Source: Rhizobium sp. ARZ01
GTDB lineage: Bacteria; Pseudomonadota; Alphaproteobacteria; Rhizobiales; Rhizobiaceae
Reading direction: 5' to 3'
Length of the DNA: 64,000 bases
Assembly (NCBI RefSeq): GCF_014851675.1
Contig: NZ_JACVAE010000001.1
Span: forward strand, 2,356,001 to 2,420,000
The first letter of the stretch is position 1. Every line of letters starts with the position of its first letter. The position numbers and the translations under genes are program-made. Below, in pieces: positions 17,610 through 23,965 of the stretch. Below the pieces are notes generated by a model, which saw nothing but the letters and a program-made list of their open reading frames with translations, searched no databases and had not been told where the DNA came from.

Positions 17610-17627
17610 GCAGGACACTTCCAATGA
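17610..17627 (+). promoter_or_regulatory. Shared leader/ribosome-site repeat (copy 1)
   Basis: GCAGGACACTTCCAATGA, including the start codon of the Rha-like gene, recurs exactly at 19538-19555 around the BRO-N start. CC(A/G)CCTGAACGG precedes both. AGGACA is the ribosome site. An identical leader before two different antirepressor genes suggests common control or gene duplication. Confidence 0.5.
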
Positions 17628-18097
17628 GCCAGATCATCACCATCAACGCCCAGCCTTCCGCCGTCCTCACCATGTCCAGCCTTGAGATCGCTCGGCTGGT
17701 CGAGAGCCGCCACGACAACGTGAAGATCACCATCGAACGCCTCGCTGAGCGTGGCGTGATCACACTCCCTGCAATGCAGGAAGTCCCTAATCCCAGCTTC
17801 GGACCTAAGTCCGTTAAGGCATACATGGTTGGCAAGCGGGACACCTACGTGGTCGTCGCTCAACTTTCCCCGGAGTTCACCGCTCGTTTGGTTGATCGCT
17901 GGCAGGAACTGGAAGTGCAGGCTCGGTCTACCCCCATCACTCCCGCACTGCCAGACTTCTCGAACCCCGCTATCGCTGCCCGTGCATGGGCCGAGCAGTA
18001 CGAGCAGGCGGAAGAGCAGGCAGCCGGTAGCCAAGGCTGCCTTATCGATTTCCCCCTGATTACGGATAGGAAACGCCGATCAATTACCCGCCACTAA
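17624..18097 (+). CDS. Rha-family phage antirepressor-like protein, C-terminus shortened
   Basis: 157 residues. The N-terminal 95 match the phage regulatory Rha fold: MSSLEIARLVESRHDNVKIT, IERLAERGVITLP, KRDTYVVVAQLSPEFTARLV and DRWQELE. Rha-type proteins normally continue another 80-100 residues. Here the frame after WAEQYEQAEEQAAG runs directly into the 35-bp repeat array and stops at 18097, so the C-terminal domain has been replaced. The DNA-binding N-terminal domain could still function. The family is known in phages and prophages, where Rha interferes with infection lacking host integration factor and antirepressors relieve repression. The start is fixed by the AGGACACTTCC leader. Confidence 0.75.
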   Translation: MSQIITINAQPSAVLTMSSLEIARLVESRHDNVKITIERLAERGVITLPAMQEVPNPSFGPKSVKAYMVGKRDTYVVVAQLSPEFTARLVDRWQELEVQARSTPITPALPDFSNPAIAARAWAEQYEQAEEQAAGSQGCLIDFPLITDRKRRSITRH

Positions 18098-18200
18098 GGG
18101 ATATAGGACAGCGCTCGAATACCCACCACTTACGGATAGAGAACGCCGGTCAATTACCACGCACTTTAGGAGAAAGAACGCTGTCGAATTGCCTCATCCT
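18061..18200 (+). repeat. Four tandem 35-bp repeats (iteron-like)
   Basis: Units at 18061-18095, 18096-18130, 18131-18165 and 18166-18200 align without gaps. Units 1 and 3 are closest (TACGGATAG... AACGCC, TCAATTACC). All share GGA at positions 4-6, an A/C-rich middle with a CG, and AATT or AATA followed by CC near positions 23-28. The preceding 35 bp (18026-18060) inside the Rha-like frame is a weaker fifth copy. Exact phasing, lack of spacers and position before a parB-like gene suggest binding sites for a replication, partition or repressor protein. It is not a CRISPR array because units abut and diverge. Confidence 0.7.
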
Positions 18201-18368
18201 TAAGGACAAACGTCCCCGCACAGCCGCTCAATGGTAACCCGATAGCCGGGAGTGCGGTGTAACAACCCCTCATCGTTAGTCCTGCTTACGGTCTCCTCGT
18301 TCCTCACCGGTTCGGGGAGATCGCCTTTTAGGGATCATGGTGCAGGGGATGCATTCAACAAGAACAAC

Positions 18369-19247
18369 ATGATGACCAACGATTTGAGGAACTTCCGCAT
18401 GTACGGAGAATTGAATGAAGACGTGTTCAGCGCCGACCTGAAGCCAGCCCTTGAGGCGCTGGAGGCGATGAGGGCCGCGAACACTGATGACCCCGCAGAA
18501 CCTGAGCGGCTGCCGATGAGCCAGATTGAACTGGTCCCCCATGTCTTTCAGGTGCGGGGTCTGGACTTCGATGAGCATCACGTGGGCGGGTTGCTTTCTG
18601 CCTTGAAGCAGGGCACCGACCTTGACCCGATCACGGTCTGGCGCTGTGGCAAGCATGTGCTGCTGGTCGATGGTCACCACCGGAAGGCAGCGTACGAACG
18701 CTTCCAGCTTGAGAAGAAACAACGCAAGGACATCCCCGTGACGTGGTTTCAGGGGACCGCCAAGGAAGCCATGAAGGTGGCCGCTGAGGCGAATGTGAAG
18801 CTGAAACTGCCGATGACACCTGACCAGCGCAACAACCTCGCATGGCGGATTGTGCAGGCCGGTAGCTTCTCCAAGGCGGACACGGCATCGCTGTCTGGTG
18901 TCTCTGAGAGGCACGTGGCGACGATGAGGAGCGTGATGAAGAAGCTGGGAGATGCCGCCGTGGGGATCGATACGTGGCGGAAGGCGATGCTGCAGGCCGA
19001 CAAGGGGAAGATCGTCTTGGAACAGGATGAGCTTGAGGCTAGGCTTGAGGCCCAGGTCGAAGCTTGGGCGCATCGTCTGTCCAAGGAGTTTGGCAACAAG
19101 CTCCAAACAAACCCCGACCTCGCCGCCCGTGTCCTTGATCGGTACCTTGGGCGGGGTGCCTCGGAGGTCTTCAGGTCGTGGTTCAATGTCAGCGACTACA
19201 TCAGCAAGGCTGACGTTGAAGAATTGCTGATTGACCCCGGTTTCTGA
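18369..19247 (+). CDS. ParB/Srx-fold nuclease-like protein
   Basis: 292 residues from ATG 18369, or 291 from 18372; an upstream ATG at 18252 lacks homology. The ParB-like domain spans about residues 45-150: MSQIELVPHVFQVRGLDFDE, LDPITVWRCGKHVLLVDGHH, with the DGHHRKAAY motif of ParB/Spo0J/sulfiredoxin folds. A helix-turn-helix-like part follows (TASLSGVSERHVATMRSVMKKL). It could bind the neighbouring 35-bp repeats or other sites on the element; no ParA is present, so plasmid-type partition is unproven. A tiny frame MHSTRTT (18349-18372), with GCAGGGG before it, ends on the start region, which may couple translation. It is 120 bp after the repeat array. Confidence 0.75.
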   Translation: MMTNDLRNFRMYGELNEDVFSADLKPALEALEAMRAANTDDPAEPERLPMSQIELVPHVFQVRGLDFDEHHVGGLLSALKQGTDLDPITVWRCGKHVLLVDGHHRKAAYERFQLEKKQRKDIPVTWFQGTAKEAMKVAAEANVKLKLPMTPDQRNNLAWRIVQAGSFSKADTASLSGVSERHVATMRSVMKKLGDAAVGIDTWRKAMLQADKGKIVLEQDELEARLEAQVEAWAHRLSKEFGNKLQTNPDLAARVLDRYLGRGASEVFRSWFNVSDYISKADVEELLIDPGF

Positions 19248-19537
19248 CCCTCAGGGTATGCACTCCTTACGTAGCGACTTCTGCATAGGCAGGTGTGCAA
19301 TCTGCATACCCGCGCCTGTGCAGATAGCCGTATGCACCCCTCCCGATCCCTCCATCGATCCCGCGCAGTTATCAGATCATCCAGCGGCGTCAGGTGAAAG
19401 GGGACCGGGAGGGGTAGGAATATCTGGCGAGAAATTTCGAGAGGGCAAATCAGATAAGCGGCAACGCCGCATCCCCCCGTGCCCCCCTTCATTTCACATC
19501 GCAAGGCAGTGTCCGGCCGCCTGAACGGGGGCACTGA
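19248..19537. promoter_or_regulatory. Intergenic region with repeated TATGCA motifs
   Basis: Between parB-like and BRO-N, GGGTATGCA (19255), CTGCATACCC (19301, inverted) and CGTATGCACCCC (19330) occur within about 85 bp, all containing TATGCA or its complement. Such clustering suggests a repressor operator controlling the BRO-N and recombinase genes downstream. No promoter hexamers are obvious. Confidence 0.35.
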
Positions 19538-19551
19538 GCAGGACACTTCCA

Positions 19552-20043
19552 ATGACCAACCTCACCACCTTCTCCTACCTCTCCAAGTCCGTCCGCGTAG
19601 TCGAGATCGACGGCCAGCCGTGGTTCGTTGCGGCTGACGTATGCCGCATCCTCTATGGACGGACGACAGGATTGGCCGAGGTTTACAAGCGGCTGGACGA
19701 CGATGAGCAGCGGATCGTCACTCGATTTGAGGTAAGAAACTTATCTCTAATCACTGGCAGAGGGGCACCCGCGATCCGGTTGCTATCTGAACCCGGTCTC
19801 TACAAGCTCATTCAATCAAGCTCCAGACCCGAAGCCAAAGCGTTCGACCGTTGGGTTCGTCATGAAGTCCTCCCGGCAATCCGCAAGGATGGCATGTACG
19901 TGGCCGGTGAGGAGAAGCTGAAGACCGGCGAGATGGACGAGGATGAGCTGACGCTGTTGGTCATGGACCGCCTTAAATCGTGGTTCGTTATAGGTACACC
20001 TCGGAAGAACTATTGCCGAACTGGTTCGATAAATGCCCATTGA
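19552..20043 (+). CDS. BRO-N family antirepressor, C-terminus replaced
   Basis: 163 residues. Residues 1-110 are a BRO-N domain: FSYLSKSVRVVEIDGQPWFV, AADVCRILY, LSEPGLYKLIQSSSRPEAKA, FDRWVRHEVLPAIRKDGMYV. In full-length relatives the sequence continues after ELTLLVMDRLK into a helical C-terminal region. Here, after DRLK, it changes to SWFVIGTPRKNYCRTGSINA, which is the translation of the res-like array, and stops at 20043. The homologous fragment at 192-334 breaks within a few codons of the same point. The DNA-binding domain is intact and could still be made. It shares its 18-bp leader with the Rha-like gene. Confidence 0.8.
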   Translation: MTNLTTFSYLSKSVRVVEIDGQPWFVAADVCRILYGRTTGLAEVYKRLDDDEQRIVTRFEVRNLSLITGRGAPAIRLLSEPGLYKLIQSSSRPEAKAFDRWVRHEVLPAIRKDGMYVAGEEKLKTGEMDEDELTLLVMDRLKSWFVIGTPRKNYCRTGSINAH

Positions 20044-20088
20044 CAACTCATATCGAACCGTCGATAAGCGAACCACCCATAACGAACC
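19982..20088. promoter_or_regulatory. Res-like array with five GGTTCGnTA half-sites
   Basis: GGTTCGTTATA (19982), GGTTCGATAAA (20023) on the plus strand, and on the minus strand GGTTCGATA (20051-20059), GGTTCGCTTAT (20064-20074) and GGTTCGTTAT (20079-20088). The outer copies are an inverted repeat. A length of 107 bp, half-sites in both orientations and a position just before a serine recombinase ATG all fit a resolvase res/operator region. Confidence 0.6.
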
Positions 20089-20101
20089 TAGGTGGTTTTC
20101 C

Positions 20102-20722
20102 ATGCATGTCCGCGCCTATCTCCGTGCCAGCACCAAGGACCAAGACGCCAGTCGCGCGAAGGATGACCTGTTCCGCTTCGCTGCGGAGCGTGGCCTGAAG
20201 ATCGCCGCCTCCTACGTGGAGAACGAGAGCGGCGCATCCTTGGCCCGCCCCGAACTGTTCCGGCTGCTGGCCGACTGCCACCCCGGTGATATCCTGCTGG
20301 TCGAACAGGTGGACCGGTTGAGCCGCCTTAACGCTGCCGATTGGGCGAGGCTGAAAGCCGAGATACAGCAGCGCCGTGTGAAGGTGGTGGCTTTGGACCT
20401 TCCTACATCATGGATGATGGCCACGGCTGACAAGGACGACATCCAGAGCCGGATGCTGGACGCCATCAACGGGATGATGCTCGACATGCTCGCAGCTATC
20501 GCCCGCAAGGAATACGAGGACCGCAGACGGAGACAGGCGCAGGGCATCGCCAAGGCCAAGACTGATGGCGTCTACAAGGGACGCCCGGAGGATGCCGAGC
20601 GCAACGCTGCCATCGTCCAGATGCTGGCCAGCGGTCAGAGCTGGAACAGTATTATCAAGGCGACCCGCTGCTCACGTTCGACGTTGTCACGGCTCGCCAA
20701 GCGAATTGAGCAGGGCGCATAG
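20102..20722 (+). CDS. Small serine recombinase (resolvase/invertase family)
   Basis: 206 residues from ATG 20102 (MHVRAYLRASTKDQDASRAK); an upstream ATG at 20033 lies inside the half-site array and is unlikely. The nucleophile is Ser10 in YLRASTKDQ. The catalytic core has GDILLVEQVDRLSRL, the long E-helix includes MLDMLAAIARKEYEDRRRRQ, then GIAKAKTDGVYKGRP and a C-terminal helix-turn-helix (SIIKATRCSRSTLSRLAKR). It contains an insertion around residues 98-125 (SWMMATADKDDIQSRMLDAI) relative to the recombinase at 417, so the two are not recent duplicates. It is predicted to act on the array at 19982-20088 for resolution or inversion within element B, and to autorepress. Confidence 0.9.
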   Translation: MHVRAYLRASTKDQDASRAKDDLFRFAAERGLKIAASYVENESGASLARPELFRLLADCHPGDILLVEQVDRLSRLNAADWARLKAEIQQRRVKVVALDLPTSWMMATADKDDIQSRMLDAINGMMLDMLAAIARKEYEDRRRRQAQGIAKAKTDGVYKGRPEDAERNAAIVQMLASGQSWNSIIKATRCSRSTLSRLAKRIEQGA

Positions 20723-20883
20723 ATGTCGGAATAGTTATGCGTTCTTGTGAGGCGGGGTGATTATGCCTTTTTCGTCTCGCTCAATCATGAAACATCGCAC
20801 TCATTATATCTTGAGGTTGCAACCCGTGGTGTGCCACAAAGCTGTCGATAGGAGACGTCATCGATAGTGCGGCGTGCTGTTCA

Positions 20884-21453
20884 ATGGATGGTTCAAAAGA
20901 AGAGACGGCAGGTCAGCCGCTTGGCAAACTCGCCGGGGTAGTGCTGGCGGTCTGGTGGCTGCTTGGTCTTTTGCCTGTTGCCGCCCCGATGTTCGGCTTC
21001 GCCTTCCTGCCATCGATCGAATGGGCGTCCAAGACAAATCTGCCTGGAATTGCCGCTGGCCTAGTCTCCTCGGTGGTGCTGCTCTTGCTCGTCCTGCTGA
21101 ACATCCACAGGGTTAAGGGCGGCAAGGCAACGAAGGCTTGGGGCGTCTTAGTCATTACGTGGCTCGGGTACTACATTGGGAAACACGTCATCGTCCTTGC
21201 TGGCCCGATGATCCTTGCGTTGATCGCGGGCCATCAGGTCGAACTCCCTTTTACCGTGGTGCGCGCTGATGATTACGGCACCAGACACTGCCAGGACCCG
21301 CTTGAACTTCAAGGGCTTCCGTTCCTCTTCGACCGAGTTTGCGGCGTCGCAGGCGACTTCAGACAGGGCCTCGCATCTGGTAGCCGCATCGTCGTCATCG
21401 GCCGGGGCACCAGTTTAGGTGTCTATGCAGAAAGTCTGCGCCGGATCGATTGA
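20884..21453 (+). CDS. Hypothetical membrane protein of element B
   Basis: 189 residues with three or four hydrophobic segments in the first 120: LAGVVLAVWWLLGLLPVAAP, IAAGLVSSVVLLLLVLLN, WGVLVITWLGYYIG and VIVLAGPMILALIAG. The C-terminal 70 residues are soluble (VVRADDYGTRHCQDPLELQG, SRIVVIGRGTS). I do not recognise the family. ATGGATGG at 20884 follows the recombinase after 160 bp in the same direction. Its place, last gene before the right-end repeats, matches that of the membrane protein at 1087 in element A, though the sequences are not alike. Cargo such as superinfection or defence functions is often found here, but nothing in the sequence proves this. Confidence 0.55.
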   Translation: MDGSKEETAGQPLGKLAGVVLAVWWLLGLLPVAAPMFGFAFLPSIEWASKTNLPGIAAGLVSSVVLLLLVLLNIHRVKGGKATKAWGVLVITWLGYYIGKHVIVLAGPMILALIAGHQVELPFTVVRADDYGTRHCQDPLELQGLPFLFDRVCGVAGDFRQGLASGSRIVVIGRGTSLGVYAESLRRID

Positions 21454-21508
21454 GCGATTATCGTGCATCGTCAGCGGACAAGCGACTGGGATGTCAAGCC
21501 GTCCACCT

Positions 21509-21700
21509 CTAGGCATCGGCACCAACATCGTGAACAGGGACCGGCGATGGCAACTTCACAGCCTCCACGCACCTGCGCTTCTGGTCTTCCGATGGCCCGC
21601 CAGAGTAGACCTTGAACGTGATCGACTTGCGGCCCTCCTTATGGCCAACGACTTGGGCTTCTTCCTTGAGAGCAGCGGGTACACGACATTGACGCCTCAA
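21509..21700 (-). pseudogene. C-terminal remnant of a tyrosine integrase
   Basis: The minus strand encodes RVPAALKEEAQVVGHKEGRK, then SITFKVYSGGPSEDQKRRCV and EAVKLP. VGHKEGRKSITFKVYSGG is the end of a tyrosine recombinase, where Tyr in VYSGG would be the nucleophile. No upstream catalytic domain follows; the frame begins within the GGTACAC pair. It points opposite to the intact integrase of element B, so it is the remains of another element at the same attachment site. Confidence 0.55.
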
Positions 21701-21707
21701 GGTACAC
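21678..21707. repeat. Paired GGTACAC repeats, element B right end
   Basis: GGTACAC at 21678-21684 and 21701-21707, with the same 23-bp spacing and the same intervening ATTGAC-type sequence as 1763-1792. They lie about 85 bp left of the tRNA-Arg tail copy and are interpreted as integrase arm sites. Confidence 0.5.
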
Positions 21708-21789
21708 AGTCTACAATCCCGCCAGTCAACAACTCGTCGCTATGACGTTGAAAACGCAAAATTATATCAAGTCGCCTCGGAAGAGGTTG

Positions 21790-21805
21790 CATGTCGGGTG
21801 CGCCA
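21790..21805 (+). repeat. Attachment-core-like copy of the tRNA-Arg 3' end (element B right end)
   Basis: CATGTCGGGTGCGCCA, identical to 1887-1902. TGTCGGGTGCGCCA equals the 3' end of tRNA-Arg genes starting GCACCCG. It marks the likely right boundary of element B; the following sequence would be the original flank. Confidence 0.6.
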
Positions 21806-21870
21806 CTCTTTTCAACGATGTACCGCAATGTCAGTCTCTCACACCAACCAACCAAAAAACCGCAGGAAGC

Positions 21871-21966
21871 ATGCGGGCGGCTATTTCGATTTTGAAAAGC
21901 GTTCTGGCGCTTGTTGTCGCCGTCATGGTCGGCAGCATCGTTGTGCTGACAAACGTCTCCGCCTGA
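21871..21966 (+). CDS. Possible small single-span membrane peptide
   Basis: 31 residues: MRAAISILKSVLALVVAVMV, then GSIVVLTNVSA. One continuous hydrophobic helix with a positively charged start, preceded by CAGGAAGC as a good ribosome site. It stands just after the element B right end. Nothing identifies its role and it may be a chance frame. Confidence 0.3.
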   Translation: MRAAISILKSVLALVVAVMVGSIVVLTNVSA

Positions 21967-22390
21967 TCTGGGGTGAACACCACATCGGCTCGCGGCGAGT
22001 GTGAAATGCGGGTTCTTGAAAAGCAGATCGCGCCGGCGACGCATGCAGATGAGTATCGGAAGCTTGCATGACCTCGAAGGGCTACGGAATGATGAGCACT
22101 TGCATTGCTTACCCCAATCCCGTGGCTGGGTGTTTCGTCCCTCGGTGGATGTTCTGGATCAACACAGTTTAGCCCCAGTTACAACCCTGCCTCCGGCGTG
22201 CATCTAGATCATTCTGCACGCATAGGGAGAGAGCACTGGCGAAACACATAGCGCTCTTGTAACTGCGAGCGATTTTTGCTTTGTTAGCAAATTAGCACCT
22301 ATGAATGAATTGGAGCGACTACTACTCAATCTATCATATCTTTGAGAATCACAGGGTTACGTGAAATCCGATGATTCCCTTTGAGAGGTG
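21967..22390. other. Non-coding stretch before sialyltransferase-like gene
   Basis: No supported gene. From about 22240 the sequence turns AT-rich (TTTTTGCTTTGTTAGCAAATTAGC, quoted in part as TTTGTTAGCAAATTAGCACC) and probably contains the promoter of the gene at 22391. No operator or terminator can be assigned. Confidence 0.35.
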
Positions 22391-23926
22391 ATGGCTGAAG
22401 CCAAGAAGGCGGGAAGTTTGCCGGCGACAACGACGACAAAAAGTGGCCCCTTGTTCAGAAAGAAGTGGATGCGTCTACTTCGTGCCGGCATCTCGAAATT
22501 CATATCAATTGTGCGAAAGCCGTGGGATGGACGTGTCGAGCACTTGCGTGCAGCCGCGATAGCGGCAGAGTCCGAAAGAGACTGGCGTACTGCTTTCGCC
22601 ACCTACGATGAGATCGTTCGGTCAGGAGGCCGCAAGAATGTCGGCCGGGACCTTTTGGCGAAGCGCCGCAAAGCCGGGGTGAAGTACTCAGAACAGGTAC
22701 GGATGTCCGGCGACCACCTGGCGGCCAAGGATATTCTCAAACCTATTGTGGCGGAGATCACAGGGCATCACGCAAGCAATGGAATTGCGTCGAGCCTTTC
22801 GGTGCCGAAGACATTCGACTTGTTCGGAGCCATGATGATCTCCCATAAGGTCGGATCGGGCTGGCTTCCGCGATACATGGCCAAGCAAGCGAAGGTTGAC
22901 GAGTTCTTCCGCCTGCTTGAGGTCGGCGACGCGGCTATATCGCCTCGAGATGCAGCCGAACTCGTACGCACAGCCGCTAGTGCATTACCAGAAGCCCCCT
23001 TCGGCTTTTGGATGCTGGCTCATTCGATTCTGTTCCGAAGCAGGCTGATAGAGGCCGCCTACGTTGCAAAGTCGGAAGCTGCCAGGTGCGTTGCAACCGC
23101 AGGCAAGAGCGTAGCATCATCGCGATCTGCGGAGGCTTTTCTTGCAGGGACGTTTGTGCCTCCTCACAAACAACAATCGTCGGAATTGGCTCGCTTGATC
23201 GAGGACAAATCAATAGCGATAGTTGGCCCCGCCGAGAATGGTTTGGCGAGCGGCAGCGAAATCGACCAATTCGATGTTATCGTTCGAACCAACCCGATCG
23301 AGTTTGACACGCTTTCAGCTTTGGCGGATTTCGTCGGATCCAGAACCGATGTCGCTTACTTTAACGCCCGCATGTTGAAGTACCGGCGCGAAGATGCCCA
23401 TAGAGCGCTGAGTGCGGCAAAAGAACTGAAGTTCGCAAACTTCCGAAATGTGGAAGACGCGCGCGATGCGGCAGCTATACTAGGCTCAAAGAAGGTGAGA
23501 GCTAGCAACATAGCTCCTGCCATATTCATGGGCAGGGGTTACGCTTTGCGCCACCACATCGCCGATCTCCTGCTTTTTTCGCCAAGGCGGCTAAAAGTGT
23601 TCAATGCCGACTTCTTCCTGTCTCAGAAAACGCACTATGACGGTTATCTCGACACGAAATTAAAAAACCTCCCGCGCAGCTATGTGATTCACGATGTGCG
23701 CGAAAGCTGGCTCTACATGAGGAAGCTTCTCACCGAAGGAAGACTTGAAGCCGACAGCGTTCTGACCGAAATCCTCCAACTCGATGAACTACGCTTCTAT
23801 TCGCGCATTGCCGATCGTTTGAAGACAGTTAAGAGTAAAGAGCTGCGATCGATAGCTGCTCCCCCACAGCAAAAAAGTCTTGAAGTGGGTTTTGGCACAA
23901 AGCTCGCAGGGAAAGACTCAGGATAA
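22391..23926 (+). CDS. Sialyltransferase-like (GT29-type) protein
   Basis: 511 residues from ATG 22391, preceded by GAGAGG; GTG at 22388 is the alternative. An N-terminal half of helical, TPR-like sequence (AAIAAESERDWRTAFATYDE) is followed from about 275 by IAIVGPAENGLASGSEIDQF and DVIVRTNPIEFDTL. These resemble motif L of GT29 sialyltransferases (VAIVGNGxxL...GxxID.xDxVIRxN). VFNADFFLSQKTHYDG and SYVIHDV follow later. No CMP-sialic-acid synthesis genes are in the window, so the donor may differ (a CMP- or CDP-linked residue). Its company with tagD and TagF-like genes places it in cell-surface glycan assembly. Assignment rests on one motif region. Confidence 0.55.
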   Translation: MAEAKKAGSLPATTTTKSGPLFRKKWMRLLRAGISKFISIVRKPWDGRVEHLRAAAIAAESERDWRTAFATYDEIVRSGGRKNVGRDLLAKRRKAGVKYSEQVRMSGDHLAAKDILKPIVAEITGHHASNGIASSLSVPKTFDLFGAMMISHKVGSGWLPRYMAKQAKVDEFFRLLEVGDAAISPRDAAELVRTAASALPEAPFGFWMLAHSILFRSRLIEAAYVAKSEAARCVATAGKSVASSRSAEAFLAGTFVPPHKQQSSELARLIEDKSIAIVGPAENGLASGSEIDQFDVIVRTNPIEFDTLSALADFVGSRTDVAYFNARMLKYRREDAHRALSAAKELKFANFRNVEDARDAAAILGSKKVRASNIAPAIFMGRGYALRHHIADLLLFSPRRLKVFNADFFLSQKTHYDGYLDTKLKNLPRSYVIHDVRESWLYMRKLLTEGRLEADSVLTEILQLDELRFYSRIADRLKTVKSKELRSIAAPPQQKSLEVGFGTKLAGKDSG

Positions 23927-23965
23927 AATTTGGGGGGAAGATCAATCCCGGCGGCGAACCTGTCG

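Larger units (their letters stand above)
15965..21805. mobile_element. Element B: integrative element with tyrosine integrase, ParB-like, two antirepressors and serine recombinase
   Basis: The right end is fairly clear: a GGTACAC pair at 21678-21707 and a tRNA-Arg 3'-end copy at 21790-21805, matching the right end of element A. The left end is tentative. GTGCGCCATT at 15967-15976, part of the same tRNA end, lies just before the integrase and its GGTAC repeats, the usual place for attL. Content: int (16062), rha-like (17624), 35-bp repeats, parB-like (18369), BRO-N (19552), recombinase (20102), membrane protein (20884). No structural phage genes, relaxase or conjugation genes are seen, so it may be a satellite-type or remnant element. 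Confidence 0.55.

Noticed and set aside
18061..18200. CRISPR array
   Set aside because: The 35-bp units abut with no spacers, differ from each other and have no cas genes nearby.
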